DNA of 64,000 nt from Diaphorobacter limosus (GTDB taxonomy: Bacteria; Pseudomonadota; Gammaproteobacteria; Burkholderiales; Burkholderiaceae_C): positions 404,501-468,500 of the forward strand of contig NZ_CP136921.1 in the NCBI RefSeq assembly GCF_033100095.1, written 5' to 3'. Shown here one piece after another: positions 1 to 10,630 of the stretch (the stretch's first letter is position 1; every line of letters starts with the position of its first letter). The notes below the pieces were generated by a model, which saw only the letters and a list, made by a program, of their open reading frames with translations, made no database searches and had not been told where the DNA came from. A program made the position numbers and the translations under genes.

Positions 1-372
1 TTCGATGGCATCGACGCGCACCGTGACCCGGCCCGTGGGGCTGGGCATGGGCAGTTCGTCGCCCACGCTCAGGCCGAGCAGGGCAATGCCGACGGGGGCG
101 AACACCGACACCTTGTTGTCGCTGCCGTCCATCTCCTTGGGATAGACCAGGGTCAGGGTGCTGCTCTTGCCGGTCTCCAGCATGGTGAAGCGCACGGTGG
201 AGTTCATGGTGACCACATTCGGCGGCATGTCCTTGGGGTCGAGCACATCGGCGCGGTCAAGCTCGGCCTCCAGTGCGTCCCGGCCAGGGAAATCGCCGGT
301 CTGCTTTTCCAGCAAGGATTCCAGGCGCTCGAAGTCCAGCGACGAGACGGTGATGGATGGTTTGCTGTTCAT
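1..372 (-). CDS. rnk: Rnk-type regulator of nucleoside diphosphate kinase (C-terminus cut by window edge)
   Basis: Conceptual translation from an ATG preceded by an AAGGGAAC ribosome site gives 124 residues beginning MNSKPSITVSSLDFERLE and running off the window. A short N-terminal helical part is followed by a GreA/GreB C-terminal-type fold, with TMNSTVRFTML near residue 60, TLTLVYPKEMDG, and SVFAPVGIALLGLSVGDELP near 100. This is the usual Rnk layout of about 135 residues, so only the last dozen are missing. Rnk proteins bind RNA polymerase or affect nucleoside diphosphate kinase levels; the role here is inferred from family. It stands apart from the downstream mscS by about 220 bases. Confidence 0.88.
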   Translation of the reverse strand, partial: MNSKPSITVSSLDFERLESLLEKQTGDFPGRDALEAELDRADVLDPKDMPPNVVTMNSTVRFTMLETGKSSTLTLVYPKEMDGSDNKVSVFAPVGIALLGLSVGDELPMPSPTGRVTVRVDAIE

Positions 373-448
373 GTTGGTTCCCTTGGTACGAATAGACGGG
401 GCAAAAACGGACAAAAGCCCGGGCAACGGGGTTGTCCGGGCCAAGGCG

Positions 449-464
449 TTTTTGCATGCAAAAA
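449..464. repeat. 16-nt perfect palindrome TTTTTGCATGCAAAAA
   Basis: A perfect dyad in the spacer between mscS and rnk, within about 30 bases of a second imperfect hairpin (GCCCGGGCAAC paired with GTTGTCCGGGC). As a terminator it would serve mscS transcripts on the minus strand, where the stem is closed by A and T runs. It could equally be a protein-binding dyad. Nothing else coding is seen in this spacer. Confidence 0.4.
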
Positions 465-589
465 AAAGGCACCCAACGGTGCGTTGCGCTCCATTGTCGG
501 GCCAGTACGGGTTTTTGCCAAGGTTTGCCGCACTGGCCGACTGTGATTTTTTGTGCGCTTGCGCAAACAGGCGCAATCGCTTAAGCGCG

Positions 590-1408
590 CTATTGCATGG
601 CCGACTGGCGGTAGGCCATGGGGGTCTCTGGCACCGGGTAGCCGGCGGCGCCAAAGGTTTCGACGATGGCCTTGTGGGTGTCGAAGTACACCTGCCAGTA
701 ATGGTCGGTGTGGGTGAAGGGGCGCACGCACAGCTTGGGGCCCTCGGGCGTGAATTCCAGGATCTCGATCACCGGCGCCGGGTCGGTCGCTACGTTGGGG
801 ATGGCGGCGATCACCGGTTGCAGGCGCGCAATCGCGTCCAGCGGGTTGACGCTGTTGGCCACCTTGGCCACGCAATCGACGCGGCGCACGGGCAGGGCAC
901 TGTAGTTCTGGATGTTGTCGCCAAACACCTTGCCGTTGCCCACCACGGTAACCACGTTGTCGGGCGTGATGACAGTGGTGGCAAACAGGCCCAGCTCTTT
1001 CACGGTGCCCACCACGCCCCCGGCGCTGATGAAGTCGCCCACCTTGTACGGGCGCAGCACCTGCATGAACACGCCGGCGGCAAAGTTGCCCAGCATGCCG
1101 CTCCAGGCTGCGCCTATGGCCAGGCCGGCGCCGGCCAGCAGGGCGGCAAACGAGGTGGTCTTGACGCCGAAGATGTCCAGGATGGCCAGGATCAGGACGA
1201 TGTTCATCAGCACCGAGGCGATGGATTGCAGGTATTGCGACAGCGTGGCGTCGATCTTGTTACCGCGCTCGAAGACCTTGCCCATCAGGCGCACCGCCAG
1301 GCTGATGAGCCAGCGGCCCACCACCCAGGCGGCAATCGCCGTGAGCAGCTTGATGCCGAATTCAGCCCCTTGGGGACTGATGAATTGCCAGATTTCTTGG
1401 GCGTTCAT
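590..1408 (-). CDS. mscS: Small-conductance mechanosensitive channel (MscS family)
   Basis: A 272-residue inner-membrane protein that should release solutes on hypo-osmotic shock. The ATG is preceded by AGGAGG. Three membrane segments are visible: residues about 15-38, 60-82 and 85-112. The last is the Gly/Ala-rich pore helix (FAALLAGAGLAIGAAWSGML). The cytosolic beta domain follows (VLRPYKVGDFI, GTVKELGLFAT, NGKVFGDNIQNYS) and then the alpha/beta vestibule. Length and order match E. coli MscS (286 residues). It appears monocistronic. Confidence 0.95.
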   Translation of the reverse strand: MNAQEIWQFISPQGAEFGIKLLTAIAAWVVGRWLISLAVRLMGKVFERGNKIDATLSQYLQSIASVLMNIVLILAILDIFGVKTTSFAALLAGAGLAIGAAWSGMLGNFAAGVFMQVLRPYKVGDFISAGGVVGTVKELGLFATTVITPDNVVTVVGNGKVFGDNIQNYSALPVRRVDCVAKVANSVNPLDAIARLQPVIAAIPNVATDPAPVIEILEFTPEGPKLCVRPFTHTDHYWQVYFDTHKAIVETFGAAGYPVPETPMAYRQSAMQ

Positions 1409-1489
1409 GGAGCCTCCTGCTGCAAAAAAAGGGCTCCATCCTATGGCCTGTGACTATCGACCAATGCAAATCATTGCAAACGCCTGATG

Positions 1490-2350
1490 CTATCCGGCCA
1501 GTTGCTGCGCGTGGTGGCGCAGGTGATCCTGGACAAAGGTTTGTATGAAGTAGTAGCCATGGTCGTAGCCCTCGTGGCGGCGCAGCGTGAGCGGCTGGCC
1601 GACGAGCGCGCAGGCGGCGTTGAACAGCTCCGGGTGCAGCTGCTCGGCCAGGAATTTGTCGGCCAGGCCCTGGTCGATGAGGATGCCGGCCGGATAGGGC
1701 GCTGTGCTCTGCTGCTCCATGAGCCCGGTGGCGTCATGCGCGCCCCAGCCGGCGCGATCCGGGCCCAGGTAGCCCGTGAAGGCCTTCACGCCCCAGGGGC
1801 AGCGCGTGGGCGCGCAGATGGGTGCGAAGGCCGACAGGCTCTTGAAGCGCCCCGGGTGGCGCAGCGCCAGCGTGAGCGCGCCATGCCCGCCCATGCTGTG
1901 GCCAAAAATGCCCAGCCGCGCGCCGTCGATGGGCAGGGCGCTGCCGGCCAGCGGCAGCAGCTCGTCCAGCAGATAGCTCTCCATGCGCCAGTGCGCGGCC
2001 CATGGCGCCTGCGTGGCATCGAGGTAGAAGCCCGCGCCCACGCCAAAGTCCCAGGCGTCGGCCTCGCCGGGCAGGCCGGCGCCGCGCGGGCTGGTGTCGG
2101 GGGCGATCAGGGCCAGGCCCAGCTCTGCCGCCTGCTGCTGCGCGCCGGCCTTGACCATGAAGGTCTCCTCGGTGCAGGTCAGGCCGGCCAGGTAGAGCAG
2201 GGCGGGACATTTGCCACCGGCCAGCGCCTGGGGCGGCAGGTAGACGGAGAACTGCATCGGCAGGCCGATCTCACGCGAGGCGTGGCGGTAGAAGCGCTGC
2301 TCGCCGCCAAAGCAGGCGTGACTGGAGAGCAATTCCAGGGTGTCGGACAT
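1490..2350 (-). CDS. fghA: S-formylglutathione hydrolase
   Basis: A 286-residue esterase of the FrmB/esterase D family that hydrolyses S-formylglutathione to formate and glutathione. This is the second step of glutathione-dependent formaldehyde oxidation. The catalytic triad is visible as Ser152 in GHSMGGHG, Asp226 in LIDQGLADKF and His264 in YDHGYYF, at positions equal to the human enzyme. I chose the ATG giving MSDTLELLSS, preceded by AGGAG. A longer frame adds 26 residues read from a dispersed repeat, which are unlikely to be real. It lies directly downstream of frmA on the same strand, so the pair probably works together. Confidence 0.95.
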   Translation of the reverse strand: MSDTLELLSSHACFGGEQRFYRHASREIGLPMQFSVYLPPQALAGGKCPALLYLAGLTCTEETFMVKAGAQQQAAELGLALIAPDTSPRGAGLPGEADAWDFGVGAGFYLDATQAPWAAHWRMESYLLDELLPLAGSALPIDGARLGIFGHSMGGHGALTLALRHPGRFKSLSAFAPICAPTRCPWGVKAFTGYLGPDRAGWGAHDATGLMEQQSTAPYPAGILIDQGLADKFLAEQLHPELFNAACALVGQPLTLRRHEGYDHGYYFIQTFVQDHLRHHAQQLAG

Positions 2351-2365
2351 GGGGGTGTAAGCTCC

Positions 2366-2457
2366 TATATTGGTAGCTGTTTGCGCTTGGTTTGAAGCGT
2401 ATTCACATAAAAAATGCCGTGAACCCATTGAAATGAAAGCGCAAACAGCTCACTTTT
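2366..2457. repeat. Two facing copies of the dispersed AAGCGC-N3-CAGCT element between frmA and fghA
   Basis: AGCTGTTTGCGCTT at 2375-2388 is exactly complementary to AAGCGCAAACAGCT at 2437-2450, giving a 14-base inverted repeat with a 48-base loop. The right copy has the left-hand extension AAAAATGCCGTGAACCCA, also seen in the copy upstream of trhP, and ends in a T run abutting the frmA stop codon. Being transcribed between two cistrons, it could fold and affect fghA expression. Confidence 0.7.
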
Positions 2458-3762
<1,305 letters not shown>

Positions 3763-5274
3763 TCAATCCTCCACGAAGGCCTCCTCGCGCTTCTTGCTCA
3801 CGGCGGGCAGCATGACGATGATCACCAGCACCGCGGCCACCGCCAGCAGCGAGGCCGACAGCGGGCGCGTGACCAGCACGCTCCACTCGCCGCGCGACAG
3901 CAGCAGGGCGCGGCGCAGGTTCTCCTCCATCATCGGCCCCAGGATCAGGCCCAGCAGCAGCGGCGCGGGCTCGCAGGCGAGCTTGTGGAACACATAGCCC
4001 AGCACGCCAAAGATGGCCACCATCCAGATCTCGAAGGTGTTGTTGTTCTCCGAGTACACGCCGATCGCACAGAACAGCACGATGGCCGGGAACAGCCACT
4101 TGTAGGGGATGGACAGCAGCTTGATCCACAGCCCGATCATGGGCAGGTTCAGCACCACCAGCATCAGGTTGCCTATCCACATCGAGGCGATCAGGCCCCA
4201 GAACAGCTCCGGGTTGCTGGTCATCACCTGCGGGCCGGGCTGGATGTTGTGGATGGTCATGGCGCCCACCATCAGCGCCATCACGGCGTTGGGCGGAATG
4301 CCCAGTGTCAAGAGCGGGATGAAGGAGGTCTGCGAGCCCGCGTTGTTGGCCGACTCGGGGCCGGCCACGCCGCGGATGTTGCCCTGGCCGAAAGGTATCT
4401 CACCGGGCTTGAGCCTGGACTTCTTCTCGATGGTGTAGGCGGCAAAGGCCGACAGCAGCGCGCCGCCCCCGGGCAGTATGCCCAGCGCCGAGCCAATGGC
4501 CGTGCCGCGCAGCACGGCGGGGAACATGCGTTTGAAGTCCTCCTTGGTGGGCATGAGGCCGGTCACCTTGTCGGTGAACACCTCGCGCTGGTGCGTGGGT
4601 ACGGACAGGTTGGCGATGATCTCGCCATAGCCAAAGATGCCCATGGCAATCGCCACGAAGCTGATGCCGTCGGTCAGCTCCGGGATGTCGAAGCTGTAGC
4701 GCGCCACGCCCGAGTTCACGTCCGTGCCCACCAAGCCAAAGGCCAGGCCGACCAGGATCATGGTGATGGCCTTGAGCAGCGAGCCCGAGGCCATGACCAC
4801 CGCGCCGATCAGGCCCAGCACCATCAGCGAGAAATACTCGGCCGGGCCGAACTTGAAGGCCACCTCGGTCAGCGGCGGGGCAAAGGCGGCGATCACCAGC
4901 GTGCCCACGCAGCCGGCGACGAACGAGCCCAGCGCGGCCGAGGCCAGCGCCGGCCCGGCCCGGCCCTTGCGCGCCATCTGGTAGCCGTCGATCACCGTGA
5001 CCACCGAGGACGACTCGCCCGGCAGGTTCACCAAAATGGCGGTGGTCGAGCCGCCGTACTGCGCGCCGTAGTAAATGCCGGCCAGCATGATCAGCGCTGC
5101 CGTGGGCGGCAGGGCGTAGGTGGTGGGCAGCAGCATGGCAATGGTGGCCACCGGCCCCAGGCCCGGCAGCACGCCGATCAAGGTGCCCAGCAGGCAGCCC
5201 AGGAAGGCGTACAACAGGTTCTGCGCCGTGAACGCGACCTGAAACCCCAGTGAAAGATGTTCTATCAGTTCCAT
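3763..5274 (-). CDS. tctA: Tripartite tricarboxylate transporter, large permease subunit TctA
   Basis: A 503-residue integral membrane protein with about 11-12 hydrophobic segments. It forms the large subunit of the secondary TTT transporters, which import carboxylates delivered by a periplasmic TctC/Bug protein. Family motifs include GVLPGLGPVATIAMLLP near residue 37, YYGAQYGGSTTAILVNLPGE near 68-87 and GILPGGGALLSAF near 258. It sits 31 bases downstream of tctB, so the two are co-transcribed. No tctC lies in this operon; the only Bug protein in the window is about 19 kb away. The substrate is unknown. Confidence 0.95.
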   Translation of the reverse strand: MELIEHLSLGFQVAFTAQNLLYAFLGCLLGTLIGVLPGLGPVATIAMLLPTTYALPPTAALIMLAGIYYGAQYGGSTTAILVNLPGESSSVVTVIDGYQMARKGRAGPALASAALGSFVAGCVGTLVIAAFAPPLTEVAFKFGPAEYFSLMVLGLIGAVVMASGSLLKAITMILVGLAFGLVGTDVNSGVARYSFDIPELTDGISFVAIAMGIFGYGEIIANLSVPTHQREVFTDKVTGLMPTKEDFKRMFPAVLRGTAIGSALGILPGGGALLSAFAAYTIEKKSRLKPGEIPFGQGNIRGVAGPESANNAGSQTSFIPLLTLGIPPNAVMALMVGAMTIHNIQPGPQVMTSNPELFWGLIASMWIGNLMLVVLNLPMIGLWIKLLSIPYKWLFPAIVLFCAIGVYSENNNTFEIWMVAIFGVLGYVFHKLACEPAPLLLGLILGPMMEENLRRALLLSRGEWSVLVTRPLSASLLAVAAVLVIIVMLPAVSKKREEAFVED

Positions 5275-5305
5275 GATGATTCCTCGTGATGGGTTGCGCC
5301 CGGGC

Positions 5306-5794
5306 TCAGCCGGTGATGAAGGTGGGCCATACCGGGAACTGCAGGTTCAGCGCCACGACGAAGGCCAGGTAGCTGCCCACGGAGAGCACGGTGGCCAGGA
5401 CGAGCACGCCCTTGAGCTGGAACTGGTCGCCCGCCAGGCTGGCGATCAGCGTCAGCGCATAGATGGCGACCACCAGCCCCATGGGCGGCAGGCCAATGCT
5501 GGGCAGGCCGCCCAGCAGCACGCCAAACACCAGGTTGGCGCCGATGATGAAGCCCAGTGGACGCCAGGCAATCGCGCCTATGGGGTCGCCATCCTCGGAA
5601 TGCGTGATGAAGGAACGCGCGGTGATGAGCACGCCCATCACCGCGATCAGAATGCCGACGATGAGCGGGAAGTAGCCCGGCCCCATGCGGGCGCCGCTGC
5701 CCACGTTGTAGGTGGTGGCGCCCCAGGCAAAGGCCACGCCAAAGGCGCTGAACAGCAGCCCGGCGGTGAAGTCTCTCTGGCTATTGATTTTCAA
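5306..5794 (-). CDS. tctB: Tripartite tricarboxylate transporter, small permease subunit TctB
   Basis: A 162-residue membrane protein with four hydrophobic segments, typical of the TctB/DUF1468 family. Visible features are an N-terminal helix with FSAFGVAFAWGAT, then GSGARMGPGYFPLIVG, where the Gly-Pro-Gly-Tyr-Phe-Pro stretch is diagnostic. The best start is a TTG nine bases after AGGAG, giving LKINSQRDFTAG. The longer frame would add 33 residues without a ribosome site. It precedes tctA and lies about 200 bases downstream of the sensor-kinase gene on the same strand. Confidence 0.88.
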   Translation of the reverse strand: MKINSQRDFTAGLLFSAFGVAFAWGATTYNVGSGARMGPGYFPLIVGILIAVMGVLITARSFITHSEDGDPIGAIAWRPLGFIIGANLVFGVLLGGLPSIGLPPMGLVVAIYALTLIASLAGDQFQLKGVLVLATVLSVGSYLAFVVALNLQFPVWPTFITG

Positions 5795-5925
5795 GGCAAA
5801 GGTCTCCTGACCGGCCTGCGTGCAGGCCGGGTTGGTGTGTATAGAGGGGGAGCGGGCATCGTAGGCGCCATGCCGCGCAAGCGGGGTGACCAAAGCATTG
5901 CCAAACGGTAATGCTTGCCGCTGTT

Positions 5926-5985
5926 AACTATAAAAATAATAGCTATTGGCGCTTTCCCATTAAGCGCTAGAGGCTTATTTTTCTA
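5926..5985. repeat. Dispersed element copy between the sensor kinase and tctB
   Basis: Shows AATAGCTATTGGCGCTT, then AAGCGCTAGAGG and a T-rich flank, in plus orientation. The GGCGCTTT/AAGCGCT arms can pair. The copy abuts the stop codon of the histidine kinase. Confidence 0.65.
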
Positions 5986-5993
5986 TTGATACT

Positions 5994-7403
5994 TCAGGGT
6001 GTGTGCTGCGGCAGGCGCAGCGCCACGCGCAGGCCGGGCCGGGCCGGCTCCAGCCGCATGCTGCCGCCATGCAGCTGCATTACCGCGCGCACGCTGGCCA
6101 GTCCCAGGCCATGGCCGGGCAGCTCGGGGCGCAGGCGCAGGAAGCGCTCGCCCAGTGTGGCCAGAGCCTCGGGCGGCGCCCCGGGGCCATCGTCCTGCAC
6201 CCAGATTTCGCTGCAGGCGGCGCCGTCCGCGTCCCGCGCGCTGCGCGACTGCACGCGCACGCTGGCGCCCCGGCCGCCGTACTTGATGGCGTTGTCCACC
6301 ACGTTCACCAGCGCGCCGGCCAGCAGGCTGCGGTCGCCCAGCAGGGGGGCCGGGTGCGTGCATTCCCATGTCAGCGTGACGCCCTCGTGCTCGGCCAGGT
6401 CTTCGTACAGCTCGACCACGTCGGCGCCGATCTCGCCCCATGCCTGCGGCGTGAAGGGCGCGCGGCGCGTGCCCGATTCGGCCTGGGCGATGGACAGCAG
6501 CTTGTCCAGCACGCGGCTCAGGTCGTCGATGTCGTGCATGGCGCTGCCGAGTGCCGCGCGCAGCGCAGCGGCATCGGCCGCGCCGTCATGCGCGTGCTGC
6601 AGGCGCAGGCGCAGCCGGGTGAGCGGCGTGCGCAGGTTGTGCGCGATGGCGTCGGACACATGGGTCACGCCCGCCATGAGCTGCTCTATGCGGTCGAGCA
6701 TGTGGTTGAAGTCCTGCTCCAGCCGCGCAAACTCGTCGTCCCTGGCGGCCTGGGCGGGCACGCGCTCGTGCAGCTGGCCGCCGGCGATGCGGGCCATGGT
6801 CTGGTGCAGCGCATCGACGCTGCGGCCGAGCTCGCGGCGGAAGAACCAGGTGCTGACCAGCGCCAGCGACAGCGCGAACAGGCCGGCGATCAGGCTGGCC
6901 GTGGCCAGCGTGGATTCGATGTCGCGCAGTTCGCGCAGATCGTGGCCCAGCACCAGCATGGCGCCGTCGGGCAGGCGGTGGGCGAGCAGCTGCGCGGTGA
7001 TGCCCTGGCTACCCAGAGCCACCGGGTGCGCGGATGCGCCGATCAGCGCCAGCGGTGGCAGTGCCTGCACGGCCAGGTTGCCGGCGAGGAAGCGGCCATC
7101 GGGCGTGGTGAGCAGCACCAGCTCCAGATCCGTGTCGCGCCCGTCCTGCAGCATGTGGCCGATGGCCTGGGCCGTGGCCTGCGGGCCCTCATGGGCGTAC
7201 TGCAAAGCCAGGCGCTGCTGCGCCTGCTGCAGCTGCCGTTCCAGGTTGCGGTGCAGCACCGTGGACACCTGCAGATACACCAGCGCCAGCGTGGTCAGCA
7301 TGGTCAGCAGCACCAGAAAGCCGAACAGCGCCGCCAGCCGCAGGCCGGCGCTGCGCCACAGGCGCAGCGGCTGCGCGGCCCGCGGCGCATCGGTTCGGTT
7401 CAT
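5994..7403 (-). CDS. Sensor histidine kinase of a two-component system
   Basis: A 469-residue inner-membrane kinase. A transmembrane helix at residues about 20-45 and another at 168-188 flank a periplasmic sensor region. A HAMP linker (about 189-243) follows. The dimerisation box has phospho-acceptor His255 in AHNLRTPLTRLR, with Asn rather than Asp/Glu after the His. The ATPase domain shows VVDNAIKYGG (N box), WVQDDGPGAP (G1) and GHGLGLASVRAVMQLHGG (G2). Its ATG overlaps the regulator stop codon in ATGA, so translation is coupled. Position upstream of tctBA suggests a TctE-like role in sensing a carboxylate, which is inference only. Confidence 0.9.
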   Translation of the reverse strand: MNRTDAPRAAQPLRLWRSAGLRLAALFGFLVLLTMLTTLALVYLQVSTVLHRNLERQLQQAQQRLALQYAHEGPQATAQAIGHMLQDGRDTDLELVLLTTPDGRFLAGNLAVQALPPLALIGASAHPVALGSQGITAQLLAHRLPDGAMLVLGHDLRELRDIESTLATASLIAGLFALSLALVSTWFFRRELGRSVDALHQTMARIAGGQLHERVPAQAARDDEFARLEQDFNHMLDRIEQLMAGVTHVSDAIAHNLRTPLTRLRLRLQHAHDGAADAAALRAALGSAMHDIDDLSRVLDKLLSIAQAESGTRRAPFTPQAWGEIGADVVELYEDLAEHEGVTLTWECTHPAPLLGDRSLLAGALVNVVDNAIKYGGRGASVRVQSRSARDADGAACSEIWVQDDGPGAPPEALATLGERFLRLRPELPGHGLGLASVRAVMQLHGGSMRLEPARPGLRVALRLPQHTP

Positions 7404-8146
7404 GCGCCGCCCTCGGCTTGCAGGCCGATGCGGTAGCCCACGCCGCGCACGGTGTGTATCAGCGGCGCCTCGCCCGGCGCCTGCAGTTTTTGCCGCAGGC
7501 GGCTGATCTGCACGTCGATCAGGTTGGTCTGCGGGTCGAAACGGTAGTCCCACACCGCCTCCAGCAGCATGGTGCGCGTCAGGGGCTGCTCGGCATGCAT
7601 CAGCAGATAGGCCAGCAGGCGGAATTCGCGCGGCTTCAGGGCGATGAGACGGCCATTGCGCTGCACCGTGCGGTGCACCAGATCCAGGCGCAGGTCACCG
7701 AGCTGCAGCGCCTTGACCTCCTCACCCGTGCGCGAGCGGCGCACCAGCGCCTCCAGCCGTGCCAACAGCTCGGAGAAGGCGAACGGCTTGGTCAGGTAAT
7801 CGTCGCCGCCGGCCTTCAGGCCGCGGACGCGCTCGTCCAGCGCACTCAGCGCCGACAGCACCAGCACCGGGGTGCGCAGCCCCAGGCCGCGCATGCTCTG
7901 CAGAATGTGCAGGCCATCCACCTGCGGGCCCAGCATGCGGTCCAGGATCACCAGGTCCCAGGTCTCGCCGCAGGCGCGGCGCAGCGCGTCACCCGCCTCG
8001 TGGGCGATGATGGCCACATGCCCCTGGGCACGCAGGCCGTCGGCGATGTAGCGCGCGTTCTCCAGCTCGTCCTCTATCACCAGGCAGCGCCACATCGCGC
8101 TGGGCGTGAGGGCGGCGATGCGGGCTTCGATGGGGGGCTGGGTCAT
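7400..8146 (-). CDS. OmpR-family response regulator
   Basis: About 248 residues, with a receiver domain followed by a winged-helix DNA-binding domain. Receiver marks are the acidic pair Glu25-Asp26 in VIEDE, phospho-acceptor Asp69 in LVILDRMLGP and the switch Lys in DDYLTKPF. The C-terminal domain has LKPREFRLLAYLL and the wing TVRGVGYRIG. I chose the ATG giving MTQPPIEARI; a later ATG (MWRCLVIEDE) would lose only non-conserved residues. It is the first gene of the pair with the histidine kinase. The strongest local candidate target is tctBA. Confidence 0.88.
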   Translation of the reverse strand: MTQPPIEARIAALTPSAMWRCLVIEDELENARYIADGLRAQGHVAIIAHEAGDALRRACGETWDLVILDRMLGPQVDGLHILQSMRGLGLRTPVLVLSALSALDERVRGLKAGGDDYLTKPFAFSELLARLEALVRRSRTGEEVKALQLGDLRLDLVHRTVQRNGRLIALKPREFRLLAYLLMHAEQPLTRTMLLEAVWDYRFDPQTNLIDVQISRLRQKLQAPGEAPLIHTVRGVGYRIGLQAEGGA

Positions 8147-8217
8147 GGCGGCGGAGGTTCCTTGGGCAGGTAGGCGGGTGCCCGCCATGGTAGCCGCGGG
8201 CTCGCCCACAAAGCACA

Positions 8218-8247
8218 AAGCCCGCAGGCGCTGTGCCGGCGGGCTTT
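8218..8247. terminator. Hairpin terminator between gltA and the response regulator
   Basis: AAAGCCCGC (8218-8226) pairs with GCGGGCTTT (8239-8247) around a GC-rich loop. On the minus strand the stem ends in TTT soon after the gltA stop. This fits a terminator isolating gltA from the next cistron. Confidence 0.6.
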
Positions 8248-8270
8248 GTGGTCAGGAGGCCTTGGGTGGC

Positions 8271-9563
8271 TTAGACGTCGCGGCGCGGCGAGCCGGTGAA
8301 CAGCTGGCGCGGACGGCCGATCTTGTACTCGGGGTCGGCCAGCATTTCGTTGAGCTGGGCGATCCAGCCCACGGTGCGGGCCAGGGCGAAGATGCCGGTG
8401 AACAGGCTGACCGGGATACCGATGGCGCGCTGCACGATGCCGGAGTAGAAGTCCACGTTCGGGTAGAGCTTGCGCGAGACGAAGTAGTCGTCTTCCAGGG
8501 CGATCTTCTCCAGCTGCTTGGCCAGCTTGAACAGCGGGTCGTTCTCCAGGCCCAGCTCGGCCAGCACCTCGTTGCAGGTTTCCTGCATCAGCTTGGCGCG
8601 CGGGTCGTAGTTCTTGTAGACGCGGTGGCCAAAGCCCATCAGCTTGACGCCGCTGTTCTTGTCCTTGACCTGCTCCATGAACTCGCCGACCTTGGCCACG
8701 CCGCCATTGCGCTGGATGTCCTCCAGCATGTTCAGGCAGGCCTCGTTGGCGCCGCCATGGGCCGGGCCCCACAGGCAGGCCACGCCGGCGGCTATGGCCG
8801 CGAACGGGTTCGTGCCCGAGCTGCCGCACAGGCGCACGGTGGAGGTGGAGGCGTTCTGCTCGTGGTCGGCGTGCAGGATGAAGATCCGGTCCATGGCGCG
8901 CTCGAGCACCGGGTTGACCTTGTAGTCCTCGCAGGGCGTGCCGAACATCATGCGCAGGAAGTTGCCGGCGTAAGACAGGTCATTGCGCGGATACATGTAG
9001 GGCTGGCCGACGCCGTACTTGTAGGCCATGGCCACCAGCGTGGGCAGCTTGGAGATCAGCCGGATGGCCGAGATATGGCGGTGCTCGGGGTTGTTGATGT
9101 CGGTGCTGTCGTGATAGAAGGCCGACAGGGCGCCGATCAGGCCGGTGAGCACGGCCATGGGGTGGGCGTCACGGCGGAAACCACGCAGGAAGAACTGCAT
9201 CTGCTCGTTCACCATGGTGTGCTTGAGCACCAGCTTGTGGAAGTCGGTGCGCTGGCCTTCGTTGGGCAGGTCGCCATTGAGCAGCAGGTAGCAGGTGTCG
9301 AGGTAGTCGCACTTTTGTGCCAGTTGCTCGATGGGATAGCCGCGGTACAGCAGCTCGCCCTTGTCGCCGTCGATGTAGGTAATGGCCGACTGGCAGGACG
9401 CCGTGGACAGAAAGCCCGGGTCGTAGGTGAACATGTCGGTCTGGCCGTACAGCTTGCGGATGTCGATCACGTCCGGGCCGATGCTGCCCTGGTACACGGG
9501 AAGTTCCACGCTCGGCTTGCCGTTGCTGAACGATAGCGTTGCTTTGTTGTCTGCCAGTTTCAT
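8271..9563 (-). CDS. gltA: Type II citrate synthase
   Basis: A 430-residue enzyme that condenses oxaloacetate and acetyl-CoA, the entry step of the TCA cycle. Active-site segments are visible: [16 protein letters not shown] with the first catalytic His, [17 protein letters not shown] with the second, and [10 protein letters not shown] with the catalytic Asp. The length matches hexameric, NADH-sensitive bacterial enzymes. The ATG giving [12 protein letters not shown] follows AAGGAAACTGGAA. It is the last gene of the sdhCDAB-sdhE-gltA cluster, 52 bases after sdhE, an order common in Burkholderiales. Confidence 0.98.
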   Translation of the reverse strand: MKLADNKATLSFSNGKPSVELPVYQGSIGPDVIDIRKLYGQTDMFTYDPGFLSTASCQSAITYIDGDKGELLYRGYPIEQLAQKCDYLDTCYLLLNGDLPNEGQRTDFHKLVLKHTMVNEQMQFFLRGFRRDAHPMAVLTGLIGALSAFYHDSTDINNPEHRHISAIRLISKLPTLVAMAYKYGVGQPYMYPRNDLSYAGNFLRMMFGTPCEDYKVNPVLERAMDRIFILHADHEQNASTSTVRLCGSSGTNPFAAIAAGVACLWGPAHGGANEACLNMLEDIQRNGGVAKVGEFMEQVKDKNSGVKLMGFGHRVYKNYDPRAKLMQETCNEVLAELGLENDPLFKLAKQLEKIALEDDYFVSRKLYPNVDFYSGIVQRAIGIPVSLFTGIFALARTVGWIAQLNEMLADPEYKIGRPRQLFTGSPRRDV

Positions 9564-9615
9564 TTCCAGTTTCCTTGGTTGATGACTCGGTAAGAGGGGG
9601 CTATGGAGGGCTGCC

Positions 9616-9888
9616 TCAAGCGCGTTCGCGCAGCAGCTCCAGCACGGCCCGCACATCGTCGGTCGCGATCTCGCCTTCGGCCTCCTTGCGTTTGAGCAGC
9701 AGGTCCAGCAGGTCGTTGTCCGACAGATTCATGAGCAGCGTCATCGCGTGCGCCTGGCGAGCCGTCAGGTGCGCGCCGTGGCGCTCAAAAAAACGCTCGA
9801 TGAACAGGTCGTTCTCCACCAGCCCGCGCCGGCTGCGCCAGCGCAGGATGGCCACATCCCGTTCGTCAAGCAGGGCGTCGTCGGCCAT
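9616..9888 (-). CDS. sdhE: Succinate dehydrogenase flavinylation/assembly factor SdhE
   Basis: A 90-residue cytosolic protein of the SdhE/Sdh5 family that promotes covalent FAD attachment to SdhA. The signature Arg-Gly pair occurs in [19 protein letters not shown] near residue 20, followed by the acidic helical bundle ending in [15 protein letters not shown]. It lies between sdhB (6 bases upstream) and gltA, which supports a role in maturing the flavoprotein encoded two genes upstream. Confidence 0.93.
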   Translation of the reverse strand: MADDALLDERDVAILRWRSRRGLVENDLFIERFFERHGAHLTARQAHAMTLLMNLSDNDLLDLLLKRKEAEGEIATDDVRAVLELLRERA

Positions 9889-9894
9889 CGCGGC

Positions 9895-10599
9895 TTAGAT
9901 GGCGCGGCGCACCATCAGCTCCTTGATCTTGCTGATGGCGGCGGCGGGCTTGAGGCCCTTGGGGCACACGTCCACGCAGTTCATGATGGTGTGGCAGCGG
10001 AACAGCCGGTATGGGTCTTCCAGGTTATCCAGGCGCTCGCCCGTGGCCTGGTCACGGCTGTCGGCGATGAAGCGGTAGGCCTGCAAGAGACCCGCTGGGC
10101 CGACGAATTTATCGGGGTTCCACCAGAAGCTGGGGCAGGCCGTGGAGCAGCTGGCGCACAGAATGCACTCGTACAGGCCGTCGAGCTCCTCGCGCTCCTC
10201 GGGCGACTGCAGGCGCTCCTTGGAGGGCGACGTGGGGGTGTCGTTCTGCAGGTAGGGCTTGATCGAGTGGTACTGGTTGAAGAACTGGGTCATGTCCACG
10301 ATCAGGTCGCGGATCACCGGCAGGCCGGGCAGGGGCTTCAGCACGATGTCGCCCGACAGCGTCTTCATGTTGGTCAGGCAGGCCAGGCCGTTCTTGCCAT
10401 TGATGTTCATGGCGTCCGAGCCGCACACGCCCTCGCGGCAGGAGCGGCGGAACGACAGCGAAGGGTCTTGCGCCTTGAGCTTGAGCAGGGCGTCCAGCAG
10501 CATGCGCTCGTGGCCGTCGAGCTCGACGCTCACGGTCTGCATGTAGGGCTTGGCATCCTTGTCCGGGTCGTAGCGGTAGATCTTGAAAGTGCGTTGCAT
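9895..10599 (-). CDS. sdhB: Succinate dehydrogenase iron-sulfur subunit
   Basis: A 234-residue subunit that carries electrons from the flavoprotein to ubiquinone. All cluster ligands are visible: [15 protein letters not shown] with a distal Cys for the [2Fe-2S] centre (the third ligand is Asp, as in E. coli), [16 protein letters not shown] for [4Fe-4S], and [15 protein letters not shown] for [3Fe-4S]. Length and spacing are standard. It follows sdhA by about 30 bases and is followed by sdhE. Confidence 0.98.
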   Translation of the reverse strand: MQRTFKIYRYDPDKDAKPYMQTVSVELDGHERMLLDALLKLKAQDPSLSFRRSCREGVCGSDAMNINGKNGLACLTNMKTLSGDIVLKPLPGLPVIRDLIVDMTQFFNQYHSIKPYLQNDTPTSPSKERLQSPEEREELDGLYECILCASCSTACPSFWWNPDKFVGPAGLLQAYRFIADSRDQATGERLDNLEDPYRLFRCHTIMNCVDVCPKGLKPAAAISKIKELMVRRAI

Positions 10600-10630
10600 G
10601 GTGTGTGTCTTTCGTGGGGCGGTGGCGCGA

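Noticed and set aside
589..590. Intrinsic terminator for mscS from the TTGCGC/GCGCAA hairpin near 555-585
   Set aside because: On the transcribed strand the stem is followed by A residues, not T.
158..1453. Long plus-strand open frame opposite mscS
   Set aside because: It mirrors the GC-rich antisense of a clear MscS gene, has no ribosome site and shows no family motifs.
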